64,000 bases of DNA from Pedobacter nyackensis (GCF_900176505.1 NZ_FWYB01000020.1:19801-83800), one strand, 5' to 3'; positions 1 to 8,113 are shown, counted from the first letter of the stretch. Numbers and translations: made by a program. Notes: generated from the sequence alone by a model not told the origin.

Positions 1-76
1 CTTGAATATCAACTAAAGGCTTACCCGGAAAACGGGTAGAAGCATAACGTGCCGGTATAATACCAAGTACTTTCAT
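1..76 (-). CDS. kdsB: 3-deoxy-manno-octulosonate cytidylyltransferase, N-terminal fragment (cut by window edge)
   Basis: Only the first 25 codons lie in the window. They read MKVLGIIPARYASTRFPGKP followed by LVDIQ, the typical N-terminus of KdsB with the nucleotide-binding IPARYxSTRxPGKPL motif. KdsB activates KDO with CTP to form CMP-KDO for lipopolysaccharide inner-core synthesis in the cytosol. The ATG lies one base beyond the stop codon of the deoxynucleoside kinase upstream, so the two genes are almost certainly co-transcribed. The rest of the gene is off the left edge. Confidence 0.9.
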   Translation of the reverse strand, partial: MKVLGIIPARYASTRFPGKPLVDIQ

Positions 77-77
77 C

Positions 78-692
78 TTAAAATAATCCGTTAATCTCAG
101 CGTCAATAGATTGAATGATAGTACCCAGATCTTCAGGATTATTGGTGAAATCCAATTTGTCTTTGTCTAGTATCAGCAAATTTCCCAGGCTATAGCTTTT
201 AATCCAGGTTTCATATTTCTCATTTAATTTAGATAAATAATCGATACGGATACTGGTTTCATATTCGCGACCGCGACGTTGAATGTTGTTTACCAATGTA
301 GGTACCGAAGCACGCAGGTATACCAATAAGTCGGGTGGCTTAATGAAAGAAGTAACATTTTCAAAAATTGCTTTATAGTTTTGATGATCTCTGGTAGTCA
401 TCAATCCCATCTCATGAAGGTTGTCAGCAAAGATGTGTGCGTCTTCATATATTGTTCTGTCCTGAATTACATTTCTATTGAAATTCTGGATGTCTACAAT
501 TTGCTGGAAACGACTATTAAGGAAATAGATCTGAAGATTAAAACTCCAGCGTTTCATATCGCTATAAAAATCTTCCAGGTAAGGATTATTATCTACAGCC
601 TCATACAAGGCTTCCCAACCATAATTCTTGGCCAGTAAGCCTGTAAGTGTTGTTTTTCCGGCACCTATATTTCCAACTATTGCTATATGCAT
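78..692 (-). CDS. deoxynucleoside kinase (dAK/dGK family)
   Basis: A 204-residue cytosolic nucleoside salvage kinase that phosphorylates deoxynucleosides with ATP. The P-loop GNIGAGKTT is at residues 7-15, the acidic E31 sits in a YEAVDNNP segment that normally carries the catalytic base, and DRT (residues 78-80) is the family's DR[ST] motif. A lid-like RRGREYE segment lies in the C-terminal half. Length is normal for the deoxyadenosine/deoxyguanosine kinase family; sequence alone does not fix the preferred base. It lies between trpS (70 bases upstream) and kdsB (1 base downstream), all on the minus strand. Confidence 0.9.
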   Translation of the reverse strand: MHIAIVGNIGAGKTTLTGLLAKNYGWEALYEAVDNNPYLEDFYSDMKRWSFNLQIYFLNSRFQQIVDIQNFNRNVIQDRTIYEDAHIFADNLHEMGLMTTRDHQNYKAIFENVTSFIKPPDLLVYLRASVPTLVNNIQRRGREYETSIRIDYLSKLNEKYETWIKSYSLGNLLILDKDKLDFTNNPEDLGTIIQSIDAEINGLF

Positions 693-714
693 ATTTTTGA
701 TATGTTTTTTGATG

Positions 715-746
715 GTGTGATTTGAAACGTAAATCTCAAATCACAC
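715..746. repeat. inverted repeat between trpS and the deoxynucleoside kinase gene
   Basis: An 11-base inverted repeat, GTGTGATTTGA (715-725) and TCAAATCACAC (736-746), separated by 10 bases. A further copy of TCAAATCT follows at 750-757. There is no T-run on the minus-strand side, so a classical intrinsic terminator is unlikely; a processing or stabilising hairpin in a trpS-dNK transcript is possible. Confidence 0.5.
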
Positions 747-762
747 ATCTCAAATCTAATAA

Positions 763-1761
763 TTAAAACGGTTTGAATCCGATTAATTCTCTAACGTCGC
801 GTATTGTTTTCTGAGCACTCTCTCTCGCTTTTAAAGCACCATGTATTGCAACCTGACGTAAATAAGAGCTGTCTTTAGATAGGTCTTCGATTTTTTCACG
901 GATCGGTGTATTGAAAATAATCATATCCTCAGCAAGTTGTTTTTTGAAATCGCCATAGCGGATCGCCATTTTGTTATACAACTCATCGAAATGTGCCAAA
1001 GTATCTGCCGTTGAAACGATCTTCATCAAATCAAATAAGTTTTGAATCGCTTCCGGTTTAGCCTGATTTTCTTCAGTTGGCCCACTATCAGATACTGCAC
1101 GCGAAACTTTTTTACGAATGATCTCAGGACTGTCAGCTAAATAGATGCAATTGCCGTCTCCACTTGATTTGCTCATTTTTCCATTTCCATCCAAACCGGG
1201 GATTTTTACAAGGTTTTGCGAATAGTTAAAAGCAAATGCTTCAGGGAAATAATCTGAATTATATAACCTGTTAAAACGGTTTCCAAAGGTACGTGTAAAT
1301 TCAAGGTGCTGTTCCTGATCTTTTCCAACAGGCACTTTTGTACCCTTGTGAATCAGAATGTCGGCCGCCATTAAAGTCGGGTAAGTTAATAAACCTGCGT
1401 TTATGTTATCCGGATGTGATCTTACTTTATCTTTAAATGAAGCACTTCTTTCCAGTTCGCCCATGTATGCATTCATATTCAGGTATAAATACAGTTCCGC
1501 TACTTCAGGAACGTCCGACTGAACATAGATTGTTGCTTCTTCTGGGTTTATGCCACAAGCAAGGTATTCTACCAGGACATGTTTAACATAGCCATGTAAG
1601 TCGCCGGGCGTAGGGTGTGTAGTTAAAGAGTGTAGATCAGCGATAAAGAAAAAGCAGTTATAATCATACTGCATTTTTACAAAGTTGGTGACTGCACCAA
1701 AATAATTCCCTAAATGTAATTTTCCTGTCGGGCGAATACCACTAACTACCGTTTCTTTCAT
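763..1761 (-). CDS. trpS: tryptophanyl-tRNA synthetase
   Basis: A 332-residue class I aminoacyl-tRNA synthetase that charges tRNA-Trp. The HIGH-type motif is HLGN (residues 16-19, within TGKLHLGNYFGA) and the KMSKS loop is exact at residues 195-199 (NGKMSKSSGDGN). GKDQEQHLEFTR is the conserved tryptophan/ATP-site segment. Full length for bacterial TrpS. It is the first gene of a minus-strand run ending in kdsB, and is transcribed divergently from plsC across about 200 bases. Confidence 0.97.
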   Translation of the reverse strand: MKETVVSGIRPTGKLHLGNYFGAVTNFVKMQYDYNCFFFIADLHSLTTHPTPGDLHGYVKHVLVEYLACGINPEEATIYVQSDVPEVAELYLYLNMNAYMGELERSASFKDKVRSHPDNINAGLLTYPTLMAADILIHKGTKVPVGKDQEQHLEFTRTFGNRFNRLYNSDYFPEAFAFNYSQNLVKIPGLDGNGKMSKSSGDGNCIYLADSPEIIRKKVSRAVSDSGPTEENQAKPEAIQNLFDLMKIVSTADTLAHFDELYNKMAIRYGDFKKQLAEDMIIFNTPIREKIEDLSKDSSYLRQVAIHGALKARESAQKTIRDVRELIGFKPF

Positions 1762-1944
1762 CTGATTATTATATGATTAAAAATAATGAACTTCTGGTCT
1801 GCTTTGATTTTAAGTCTACCAGGATTCAAAGGGCCGAAATTAAGAAAAAACCCTAACTCAGTTTGCTTATAATTTCTTTTTTTGTGTATAATTTGATTGT
1901 TTATACCTTAATTGCAGTTTAGTGCCTGTAAAGGCTATTTTTAG

Positions 1945-1952
1945 TATTTTTG
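1945..1952 (+). promoter_or_regulatory. Bacteroidetes -7 box (TATTTTTG) for plsC
   Basis: An exact match to TAnnTTTG ends six bases before the ATG at 1959. A transcript from this box would begin at or just before the start codon. No clear TTTG element lies 19-22 bases upstream, so the assignment is tentative. Confidence 0.4.
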
Positions 1953-1958
1953 AATTCA

Positions 1959-2693
1959 ATGGTTAAAATCCTTAAACAAGTACATAGAGCTTATTCTACA
2001 ATAGTTATCTCCATTTTCTCCCTGGCTTTTTACCCGTTCTATTATTTGGCGGCTAAAAATCCTGGTACCTATGGTCTGTTAAATGGCTTGCGTAAGCTAA
2101 AGAGTTGGTTATGTGCTCTTTTTATTGGGTTTGTTCCTCGTTTTACTTTCGAAGAGCCACTGGAAGCTGATCAAAATTATATTTACTGCTCAAACCATAC
2201 ATCGAATCATGATATTATGATTCTTTGCATGCTGGCACAGGGGCGTTTCTATTTTATGGGGAAAGATGAATTGCTGAAAAATCCGGTTTTGAGGATATTT
2301 TTTAAGACCATTGATATTCCTGTAAACAGGGATAGTAAAATGTCGGCTTTCAGAGCATTTAAACGTGCAGGTGATAATCTGGAAAAGGGGATGAGCCTGA
2401 TTATTTTTCCGGAAGGGAAAATCTCCGACGAGCATTATCCGCCAAAGTTGATGCCTTTTAAAAACGGGCCTTTCCGATTAGCGATTGAAAAGGGAATTCC
2501 TATAGTACCGGTGAGCTTAACGAACGTCTGGAAAATGATGTGGGATGATGGTACGAAATATGGCTCGAAACCGGGAATAGGTGATGTTTATGTCCATAAG
2601 CCTGTTTTGACGACCAATTTGACAATAAATGATTCAGATGAGTTAAAAGACCGTATTTTTGAACTGATAAACAGTAAACTTGTTGACAAATGA
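1959..2693 (+). CDS. plsC: 1-acyl-sn-glycerol-3-phosphate acyltransferase (PlsC-like)
   Basis: A 244-residue membrane-associated acyltransferase that acylates lysophosphatidic acid to phosphatidic acid. The catalytic HX4D motif is H80 to D85 (NHTSNHD), and motif III is FPEG at residues 150-153. A hydrophobic N-terminal helix (about residues 15-31) fits membrane association. A TTG three codons upstream (1950) would extend the frame, but the ATG at 1959 is preferred and lies just after a -7 box. It overlaps gatC by four bases (ATGA), which suggests translational coupling. Confidence 0.92.
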   Translation: MVKILKQVHRAYSTIVISIFSLAFYPFYYLAAKNPGTYGLLNGLRKLKSWLCALFIGFVPRFTFEEPLEADQNYIYCSNHTSNHDIMILCMLAQGRFYFMGKDELLKNPVLRIFFKTIDIPVNRDSKMSAFRAFKRAGDNLEKGMSLIIFPEGKISDEHYPPKLMPFKNGPFRLAIEKGIPIVPVSLTNVWKMMWDDGTKYGSKPGIGDVYVHKPVLTTNLTINDSDELKDRIFELINSKLVDK

Positions 2694-2980
2694 TTATAGA
2701 TAAGCAAACCATACATAAAGTAGCAGACTTAGCAAGAATAGCCATTAAAGAAGAAGAAATTGATGCATTGATACCTGATATGAACAAGATCCTTACTTTT
2801 ATGGAAAAGTTAAATGAACTGGATACCACGGGTGTGGAGCCTTTGGTGTATATGAATGCTGATGAAAATGTTTGGCGCGAAGATGAGGTGAAGCAGGAGA
2901 TCAGCACAGCGGATGGCTTGAAGAATGCCGCCCTTCACAATGAGTCATTTTTTATGGTGCCAAAGATCATAGAAAAGTAG
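2690..2980 (+). CDS. gatC: aspartyl/glutamyl-tRNA(Asn/Gln) amidotransferase subunit C
   Basis: A 96-residue GatC, the small subunit that stabilises GatA in the GatCAB complex, which amidates mischarged Glu-tRNA-Gln or Asp-tRNA-Asn. The N-terminal helix pattern TIHKVADLARIAIKEEE and the segment LDTTGVEPLVYMNADENVWREDEV are typical of the family. It starts in the four-base ATGA overlap with plsC. gatA and gatB are not in the window. Confidence 0.93.
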   Translation: MIIDKQTIHKVADLARIAIKEEEIDALIPDMNKILTFMEKLNELDTTGVEPLVYMNADENVWREDEVKQEISTADGLKNAALHNESFFMVPKIIEK

Positions 2981-3033
2981 AGGAAGCTGTAACATTGGAA
3001 TGCAGGAGACTGTCTAACATCAAAAAACTAGCA

Positions 3034-3819
3034 ATGGAGAGAGCCACGAGTACATCAGCGTCAAATAAAGCATTAATACATATTAAAGATATTGGTCGTA
3101 AGTATGTAATCGGTACCGAGGTTATCCATGCGCTGAAATCTGTTACACTGGATATTCATAAAGGAGAATTTGTGGCGCTAATGGGACCTTCCGGTTCCGG
3201 GAAATCGACCCTGATGAATATTTTAGGTTGTTTAGATACGCCTAGTAAGGGCGAATATATCTTAAATGGAACCAGTGTAGGTCAAATGTCGGATAATGAG
3301 CTTGCCGGCATTCGTAATAAAGAGATCGGCTTTGTTTTTCAAACTTTTAACCTGTTGCCCCGTTCTACTTCTTTGGATAACGTGGCGCTTCCTTTGATTT
3401 ATGCCGGAGCAAACAAGAAGGAACGTGATGCGCGTGCATTTAAAGCGCTTGAGAGCGTTGGTTTAGGTAATAGGGTAACTCATAAGCCTAATGAGCTTTC
3501 AGGCGGACAGCGTCAGCGTGTGGCTGTTGCAAGGGCATTGATCAATAATCCCTCTATTATTCTGGCTGATGAGCCTACTGGAAACCTGGATACTAAAACC
3601 TCTGTGGAGATAATGGGCTTGCTGGAAGAAATTCATAGCAAAGGAAACACGATTATCCTGGTTACGCACGAAGAGGACATCGCCCAGCATGCCCATCGTA
3701 TTGTTCGTATGCGGGATGGCTTGATTGAAAAAGATTACCAGAATGAAGTTGTAAAAACGGTATCGCCTCGCTTGTCGAGCATGATGGCGAAGAATGACGA
3801 CTTTGAAACAATAGTTTAA
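3034..3819 (+). CDS. ABC transporter ATP-binding protein (LolD/MacB type)
   Basis: A 262-residue ATPase of the LolD/MacB/FtsE group. Counting from the ATG at 3034, Walker A is GPSGSGKST (51-59), the signature LSGGQRQR (155-162), and Walker B ILADEPTGNLD (176-186). These ATPases drive lipoprotein release or export of peptides and drugs with an FtsX-like permease. An in-frame TTG at 2995 would add 13 residues, but the ATG is preferred. A permease of the matching class lies at 6755-7996, separated by five genes of other function; pairing is plausible but unproven. The next gene starts three bases later. Confidence 0.9.
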   Translation: MERATSTSASNKALIHIKDIGRKYVIGTEVIHALKSVTLDIHKGEFVALMGPSGSGKSTLMNILGCLDTPSKGEYILNGTSVGQMSDNELAGIRNKEIGFVFQTFNLLPRSTSLDNVALPLIYAGANKKERDARAFKALESVGLGNRVTHKPNELSGGQRQRVAVARALINNPSIILADEPTGNLDTKTSVEIMGLLEEIHSKGNTIILVTHEEDIAQHAHRIVRMRDGLIEKDYQNEVVKTVSPRLSSMMAKNDDFETIV

Positions 3820-3822
3820 TTT

Positions 3823-4371
3823 ATGAAGATATACACGAAAACCGGTGATAAGGGGTTGACCTCTTTGATCGGAGGAACCCGCGTACCTAAGTATCATTTA
3901 AGAATAGAGTGTTACGGTACAGTTGATGAATTGAATTCCTATATCGGATTGATCATGTGCCAGGATATAGCGCCGCACCATCAAAAAATACTAAAAGAAA
4001 TACAGGATCGCCTTTTTACGGTTGGCGCCTCTCTGGCTGCTGATCCGGAAAAATCGAGAATGAAGATTCCTGATCTCCATGAAAGCGATATCAATTTATT
4101 GGAAAAGGAGATGGATGACATGAACGAGGTGCTACCCGAGTTGAAGCATTTTGTGCTGCCTGGCGGAAATACGGTCGTATCTTATTGTCACATTGCAAGG
4201 TGTATTTGTCGCCGTGCAGAGCGTTTAACGGTTCATTTGGCCTCAGAAAGCTTTGTTGACGAAAAAATGACTATTTATTTGAATCGTTTAAGCGATTATT
4301 TGTTTGTTTTGGCACGAAAACTGAATGCAGATGCTAAAACGGAAGAAAACATCTGGATTCCGCGATTATAA
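3823..4371 (+). CDS. cob(I)yrinic acid a,c-diamide adenosyltransferase (PduO type)
   Basis: A 182-residue PduO-family ATP:cob(I)alamin adenosyltransferase, which makes adenosylcobalamin from cob(I)alamin and ATP. The N-terminus has the ATP-binding signature TKTGDKGLTSLIGG, and the C-terminal half has the conserved RAERLTVHL and LNRLSDYLFVLAR helices of the trimeric active site. It starts three bases after the ABC ATPase stop codon, so the two probably share a transcript. Full family length. Confidence 0.95.
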   Translation: MKIYTKTGDKGLTSLIGGTRVPKYHLRIECYGTVDELNSYIGLIMCQDIAPHHQKILKEIQDRLFTVGASLAADPEKSRMKIPDLHESDINLLEKEMDDMNEVLPELKHFVLPGGNTVVSYCHIARCICRRAERLTVHLASESFVDEKMTIYLNRLSDYLFVLARKLNADAKTEENIWIPRL

Positions 4372-4433
4372 TTAATGATGTTTCAGTCCTGTTAAACGTA
4401 AGAATGATAGAACTGAAAATAGTAGAAAAAAAA

Positions 4434-4466
4434 TTTGTTTTGCTCATGTTTTTTAATATACTTTTG
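4434..4466 (+). promoter_or_regulatory. Bacteroidetes-type promoter for the DUF2795 gene
   Basis: TTTG at 4434-4437 and TACTTTTG at 4459-4466, separated by 21 bases, match the TTTG / TAnnTTTG layout of the Bacteroidetes primary sigma factor. The start codon at 4503 would leave a leader of about 30 bases. Confidence 0.6.
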
Positions 4467-4502
4467 CGAAATAAATTTGAATAACTTAATAGTATAAGAA
4501 AT

Positions 4503-4724
4503 ATGTATTGGACATTAGAACTCGCATCGCATTTGGAAGACGCTCCATGGCCTGCAACAAAAGATGAATTGATTGATTACGGTATTAGATCAGGTGCCCC
4601 AGTAGAGGTGATCGAAAATTTACAAGCCTTGGAAGATGATGGTGAGCCTTATGAAACCATTGAAGAAATTTGGCCTGATTATCCTACCAAGGATGACTTC
4701 TTCTTTAATGAAGACGAATATTAA
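4503..4724 (+). CDS. DUF2795 domain-containing small protein
   Basis: A 73-residue acidic protein matching the conserved Bacteroidetes DUF2795 group: LELASHLEDAPWPATKDELI, an IEEIWPDYPTKDDFF tail, and no signal peptide or membrane segment. Function is unknown. It has its own promoter and ends just before a strong terminator, so it is probably a monocistronic and well-expressed gene. Confidence 0.85.
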   Translation: MYWTLELASHLEDAPWPATKDELIDYGIRSGAPVEVIENLQALEDDGEPYETIEEIWPDYPTKDDFFFNEDEY

Positions 4725-4736
4725 TGGATAACAAAC

Positions 4737-4767
4737 AAAAAAGGCTCCCTATAAAGGAGCCTTTTTT
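4737..4767. terminator. bidirectional terminator between the DUF2795 gene and ispD
   Basis: A perfect 12-base stem, AAAAAAGGCTCC (4737-4748) with GGAGCCTTTTTT (4756-4767), and a 7-base loop. A- and T-runs flank both sides, so it can end transcription from either strand. The ispD stop codon (complement of 4749-4751) falls inside the loop. Confidence 0.9.
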
Positions 4768-5435
4768 GTTTTCTTCATCAGAATCGACGCAATCTCCAGG
4801 TCTTCCGGATAGGTGATCTTTATGTTTTGTCTTTCTCCTTCAATCAGATTTATACTAACTCCTGAATATTCCACTACGGAAGCATCATCTGTAAAATCAT
4901 TTCTAAAAGGAGTCTGGTATGCTTTTTTGAGTAAATCGATGTCAAAGGTTTGTGGTGTTTGTATTAGGGCCAGTTCATTTCTGCTTAATGCTTCACTTTT
5001 TCCTCCTTCGGATATTCTTCTTACCGAATCTGTTGGTGTAACCCCAACAACACAGTTTCCGGTTTCTTCCGCAACCTGGTAGCTTTTTGAAATGAGTTCA
5101 GCAGATACCAGTGGCCTTACTGCGTCATGAACAGCAACAATTCCTTTGCCTTTAATAGCTTTTAAGCCATTTTTAACCGAGTGAAATCTTTGCGATCCGC
5201 CACTAACTACCTCATGTTGGATGTTAAAGCTGTGTTGCAGACAAAGTTCTTCCCAGTATTTGTGCAGATCAATATTGAGTACAAGCAGGATATGAGGTAT
5301 TAATGAACATTCGCTAAATGCTTTTATGGTGTGCATTAATACAGGTAGCCCTTCCAGCAATAAGAATTGTTTTGCTATATCACTTTGCATTCTGCTGCCT
5401 GATCCGCCGGCCACTATAATGGCATAATATTTCAT
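4749..5435 (-). CDS. ispD: 2-C-methyl-D-erythritol 4-phosphate cytidylyltransferase
   Basis: A 228-residue enzyme of the MEP isoprenoid pathway that transfers CMP from CTP to methylerythritol 4-phosphate. The N-terminal loop AGGSGSRMQSDIAKQFLLL is the CTP-binding GxGxRMxxxxxKQ motif, VHDAVRPLVS is the conserved DAARP-like block, and QTPQTFD and NFTDDASVVE-like segments follow. Full length for IspD. The stop codon sits in a shared terminator hairpin. queA lies upstream behind its own terminator. Confidence 0.96.
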   Translation of the reverse strand: MKYYAIIVAGGSGSRMQSDIAKQFLLLEGLPVLMHTIKAFSECSLIPHILLVLNIDLHKYWEELCLQHSFNIQHEVVSGGSQRFHSVKNGLKAIKGKGIVAVHDAVRPLVSAELISKSYQVAEETGNCVVGVTPTDSVRRISEGGKSEALSRNELALIQTPQTFDIDLLKKAYQTPFRNDFTDDASVVEYSGVSINLIEGERQNIKITYPEDLEIASILMKKTKKAPL

Positions 5436-5469
5436 CTTTTGATTATTTTGATGGGGTGCTTATAAACAA

Positions 5470-5510
5470 AAATAGGAGATTTAAAACGAATGGTTTCAAA
5501 TCTCCTATCA
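5470..5510 (-). terminator. terminator downstream of queA
   Basis: On the minus strand, GATAGGAGATTTGAAAC pairs with GTTTTAAATCTCCTATT (plus positions about 5508-5493 and 5487-5471) with one mismatch, followed by TTTTTGTTTAT. This is a good intrinsic terminator separating queA from ispD. Confidence 0.8.
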
Positions 5511-5530
5511 GTAATTTTTTAATCTTTACG

Positions 5531-6580
5531 TTAGATGATCAACATGGCATCTCCGTAACTGTAGAAACGATATTTTTCTTTCAAAGCTACTTCATAAGCA
5601 TGTCTTACATAATCATAACCTCCGAAAGCACTAACCATCATCAATAATGTTGACTCTGGAGTATGGAAGTTAGTAATCATTGAGTTTGCAATACTGAAAT
5701 CGTAAGGAGGGAAGATGAACTTGCTGGTCCAGTCGTTAGCAGGTTTAAGCATTCTTCCTGAAGAAACTGCAGATTCAATTGCACGCATTGACGTGGTTCC
5801 AACTGCACAGATTTTTTTCTTACGTTCTATTCCCAGGTTTACTATATCCGCGTCTTTCTGTTCAATGATGAATTGCTCAGAATCCATTTTATGTTTGGTT
5901 AGATCTTCAACTTCAACTGACCTGAAAGTACCTAATCCAACATGTAAAGTAACTTCTGCAAAGTTTACACCTTTTAATTCCAGGCGTTTCATCAGTTCTC
6001 TGCTAAAGTGCAAACCTGCTGTAGGAGCTGCAACAGCACCTTCATGTTTTGCGAAAATAGTCTGATAACGTTCTTTATCCTGGGCAGTAGCCTTACGTTT
6101 GATATATTTAGGAAGTGGTGTTTCACCTAGAATTTCGATGTTCTTTCTGAACTCTTCATCTGTGCCATCAAATAAGAAACGAATGGTACGGCCACGTGAA
6201 GTAGTGTTGTCTACTACCTCAGCAACCAAAAGATCGTCATCACCGAAATATAATTTATTCCCAACACGGATTTTACGTGCCGGGTCTACTAAAACATCCC
6301 ATAAACGAAGCTCTTTATTCAATTCTCTTAACAGAAACACTTCAATAGTAGCACCGGTTTTTTCTTTGTTTCCGTATAAACGGGCAGGGAAAACCTTAGT
6401 ATTGTTTAGGATCATAACATCCTGATCATCGAAATAATCTAAAACATCTTTAAATATTTTATGTTCAATTTTACCGCTATCCTTATGTAAAACCATTAAA
6501 CGGGCTTCATCTCTTTGTTCAGAAGGGTTGTTGGCAACCAGCGATTCGGGTAAATTAAACTTAAATTGAGATAACTTCAT
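5531..6580 (-). CDS. queA: S-adenosylmethionine:tRNA ribosyltransferase-isomerase
   Basis: A 349-residue QueA that transfers and isomerises the ribose of SAM onto 7-aminomethyl-7-deazaguanine in tRNA to give epoxyqueuosine. The N-terminal FNLPESLVANNPSEQRDEAR block, AAPTAGLHFSRELM, GLGTFRSVEVEDL and the SMITNFHTPESTLLMMVSAF block are diagnostic. Full family length. An exact -7 box (TAAATTTG on the minus strand, 6614-6607) lies about 27 bases upstream of the ATG. Confidence 0.97.
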   Translation of the reverse strand: MKLSQFKFNLPESLVANNPSEQRDEARLMVLHKDSGKIEHKIFKDVLDYFDDQDVMILNNTKVFPARLYGNKEKTGATIEVFLLRELNKELRLWDVLVDPARKIRVGNKLYFGDDDLLVAEVVDNTTSRGRTIRFLFDGTDEEFRKNIEILGETPLPKYIKRKATAQDKERYQTIFAKHEGAVAAPTAGLHFSRELMKRLELKGVNFAEVTLHVGLGTFRSVEVEDLTKHKMDSEQFIIEQKDADIVNLGIERKKKICAVGTTSMRAIESAVSSGRMLKPANDWTSKFIFPPYDFSIANSMITNFHTPESTLLMMVSAFGGYDYVRHAYEVALKEKYRFYSYGDAMLII

Positions 6581-6606
6581 ATGTTTTGATGTGATAATTA
6601 AGGCCG

Positions 6607-6614
6607 CAAATTTA
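6607..6614 (-). promoter_or_regulatory. -7 box (TAAATTTG) for queA
   Basis: An exact TAnnTTTG match on the minus strand, placed to give a leader of about 20 bases before queA. The matching TTTG element upstream is not clear. Confidence 0.45.
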
Positions 6615-6731
6615 CAAAATATTATCCTGATTAGGATACATTTCTTTTAGAGTTGATTAAAGAGTTTTAATATTTTTTAGGTGAAGATGTTTTTTATATT
6701 ATAACTGAAGTATTACTGTAACCTTTTTGGG

Positions 6732-6739
6732 TAGTTTTG
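6732..6739 (+). promoter_or_regulatory. -7 box (TAGTTTTG) for the ABC permease gene
   Basis: An exact TAnnTTTG match 15 bases before the ATG at 6755. The upstream TTTG element is weak or absent. Confidence 0.4.
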
Positions 6740-6754
6740 GTCTAAACTTTAATT

Positions 6755-7996
6755 ATGATTATTATCAGACTAATAGGAGAAAGTTTTAGGTTCGCAGCTG
6801 ATGCTTTGCGCCAAAATAAACTGAGAACCATGCTTTCCTTGTTGGGAATCACTATCGGTATTTTTGCTATCATATTCGTTTTTTCTGCCGCTGATACCTT
6901 CAGAGCAAAGCTACAAGCTAGTATTGATAAGCTAGGCTCAAAAACTATTTTTATTCAGAAATGGCCATGGGGTGGGTTTGGAGATTATCCATGGTGGAAA
7001 TATGTAAATAGACCTGAGCCGTCATTAAGGGATTATGAAGCACTAAAAGAGCGAATGGAGCATGCTGTTGGCGTTTCTTATGAGGTTTCAGCGAGTGGGA
7101 GAACTGTTAAATATCGCAGTAATTCGGTAGAAGGAGCAGAGCTAAGAGCAGCTTCACATGATTTTAACAAAACATGGACTGTTGATTTTCAGGAGGGAAG
7201 GTACTTCACTGAAAATGAAAGTAAATCGGGCTCACCTGTGGTTATTCTGGGCGCTGAAATTGCTGATGGTTTATTTAATGGAGAACCTGCAATAGGTAAG
7301 CGGATCGTGGTAATGGGACGCAAGCTAACGGTTGTTGGTGTGTTTAAGAAAGAAGGGGAGGATATGCTGGGAATGTCGCAGGATAAAAATATGCTCATTA
7401 CCTTAAATTTTGCAAAAGGATTGTTTGATGTAGAAAATGGCCGTTACGGTCCCACGATCACTGTAAGAGGGATGGAGCATATTGCACTCGAAGAAATTGA
7501 AAGCGAAATAAGAGGAGCAATGCGTGCTATTCATAAAATAAAACCCGGATCGGAAGATGATTTTGCGTTGAATAAGAGTACAATCGCTTCTGATCAGCTG
7601 GATAAAATGTTTACTGTTGTGAATATTGCCGGGTGGGTAATTGGAGGTTTTTCTATTCTGGTAGGCGGTTTTGGTATTGCTAATATTATGTTCGTTTCTG
7701 TAAAAGAACGTACCAATATCATTGGTATTCAGAAGTCACTCGGCGCAAAAAATTATTTTATTTTATTGCAATTTTTATTTGAAGCAGTAGCCCTTTGTTT
7801 GCTTGGTGGGTTATTAGGCTTGTTGCTTGTATATATTGGAACTTTGATTTTAGGTGCAGTGGGCTTTGATATGGTATTGTATATGAGTAACATAATGCTG
7901 GGTATTGGGGTGTCGTTCCTGATTGGTACGATTTCAGGCTTCTGGCCGGCTTATTCGGCGTCGAGGTTGGATCCTGTAGAAGCGATCCGCTCGTAA
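6755..7996 (+). CDS. MacB/FtsX-like ABC transporter permease
   Basis: A 413-residue inner membrane protein with the MacB topology: one N-terminal membrane helix (LSLLGITIGIFAIIFVFSA, about residues 27-46), a large periplasmic MacB_PCD-type domain to about residue 285, then three C-terminal helices of the FtsX domain. The block VGGFGIANIMFVSVKERTNI and the ending WPAYSASRLDPVEAIR are typical of FtsX-like permeases that report to a LolD/MacB ATPase. It needs an ATPase partner; the one at 3034-3819 is the nearest candidate. The substrate cannot be read from sequence. Confidence 0.9.
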   Translation: MIIIRLIGESFRFAADALRQNKLRTMLSLLGITIGIFAIIFVFSAADTFRAKLQASIDKLGSKTIFIQKWPWGGFGDYPWWKYVNRPEPSLRDYEALKERMEHAVGVSYEVSASGRTVKYRSNSVEGAELRAASHDFNKTWTVDFQEGRYFTENESKSGSPVVILGAEIADGLFNGEPAIGKRIVVMGRKLTVVGVFKKEGEDMLGMSQDKNMLITLNFAKGLFDVENGRYGPTITVRGMEHIALEEIESEIRGAMRAIHKIKPGSEDDFALNKSTIASDQLDKMFTVVNIAGWVIGGFSILVGGFGIANIMFVSVKERTNIIGIQKSLGAKNYFILLQFLFEAVALCLLGGLLGLLLVYIGTLILGAVGFDMVLYMSNIMLGIGVSFLIGTISGFWPAYSASRLDPVEAIRS

Positions 7997-8012
7997 TTAT
8001 GGGGCCTCTGCA

Positions 8013-8113
8013 CTAAACAATATAAGCAGGACTATTCGAAATCTGGAATATTAGGCTCCTGAAGAAGGAGCAAATCTTCCAAGGCTTTCTCACTGCATGC
8101 TTATATTGTTTAG
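8013..8113 (+). ncRNA. structured RNA candidate with 6S-like architecture
   Basis: A perfect 16-bp closing stem is formed by CTAAACAATATAAGCA (8013-8028) and TGCTTATATTGTTTAG (8098-8113). Inside it is an unpaired bubble of 16 bases on the 5' side (8029-8044) and 17 on the 3' side (8081-8097), then an apical arm: GGAA/TTCC and ATT/AAT helices and a GCTCCT-GAAGA-AGGAGC hairpin (8045-8080). A long stem, an open central bubble and an apical hairpin is the layout of 6S RNA, and 6S-Flavo RNAs of Bacteroidetes have similar size. A 7/8 match to the -7 box (TAATTATG, 7994-8001) lies just upstream on the plus strand. Orientation is not certain because a perfect stem reads both ways; the upstream box and downstream terminator favour plus. 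The family call is inference. Confidence 0.55.

Noticed and set aside
715..746. Inverted repeat considered as an insertion-sequence end or REP element
   Set aside because: Only one copy was seen in the window, with no transposase and no target duplication.
3034..7996. ABC ATPase and permease taken as one operon
   Set aside because: Five genes of unrelated function and several terminators lie between them, with two genes on the opposite strand, so they are not co-transcribed; only functional pairing remains possible.
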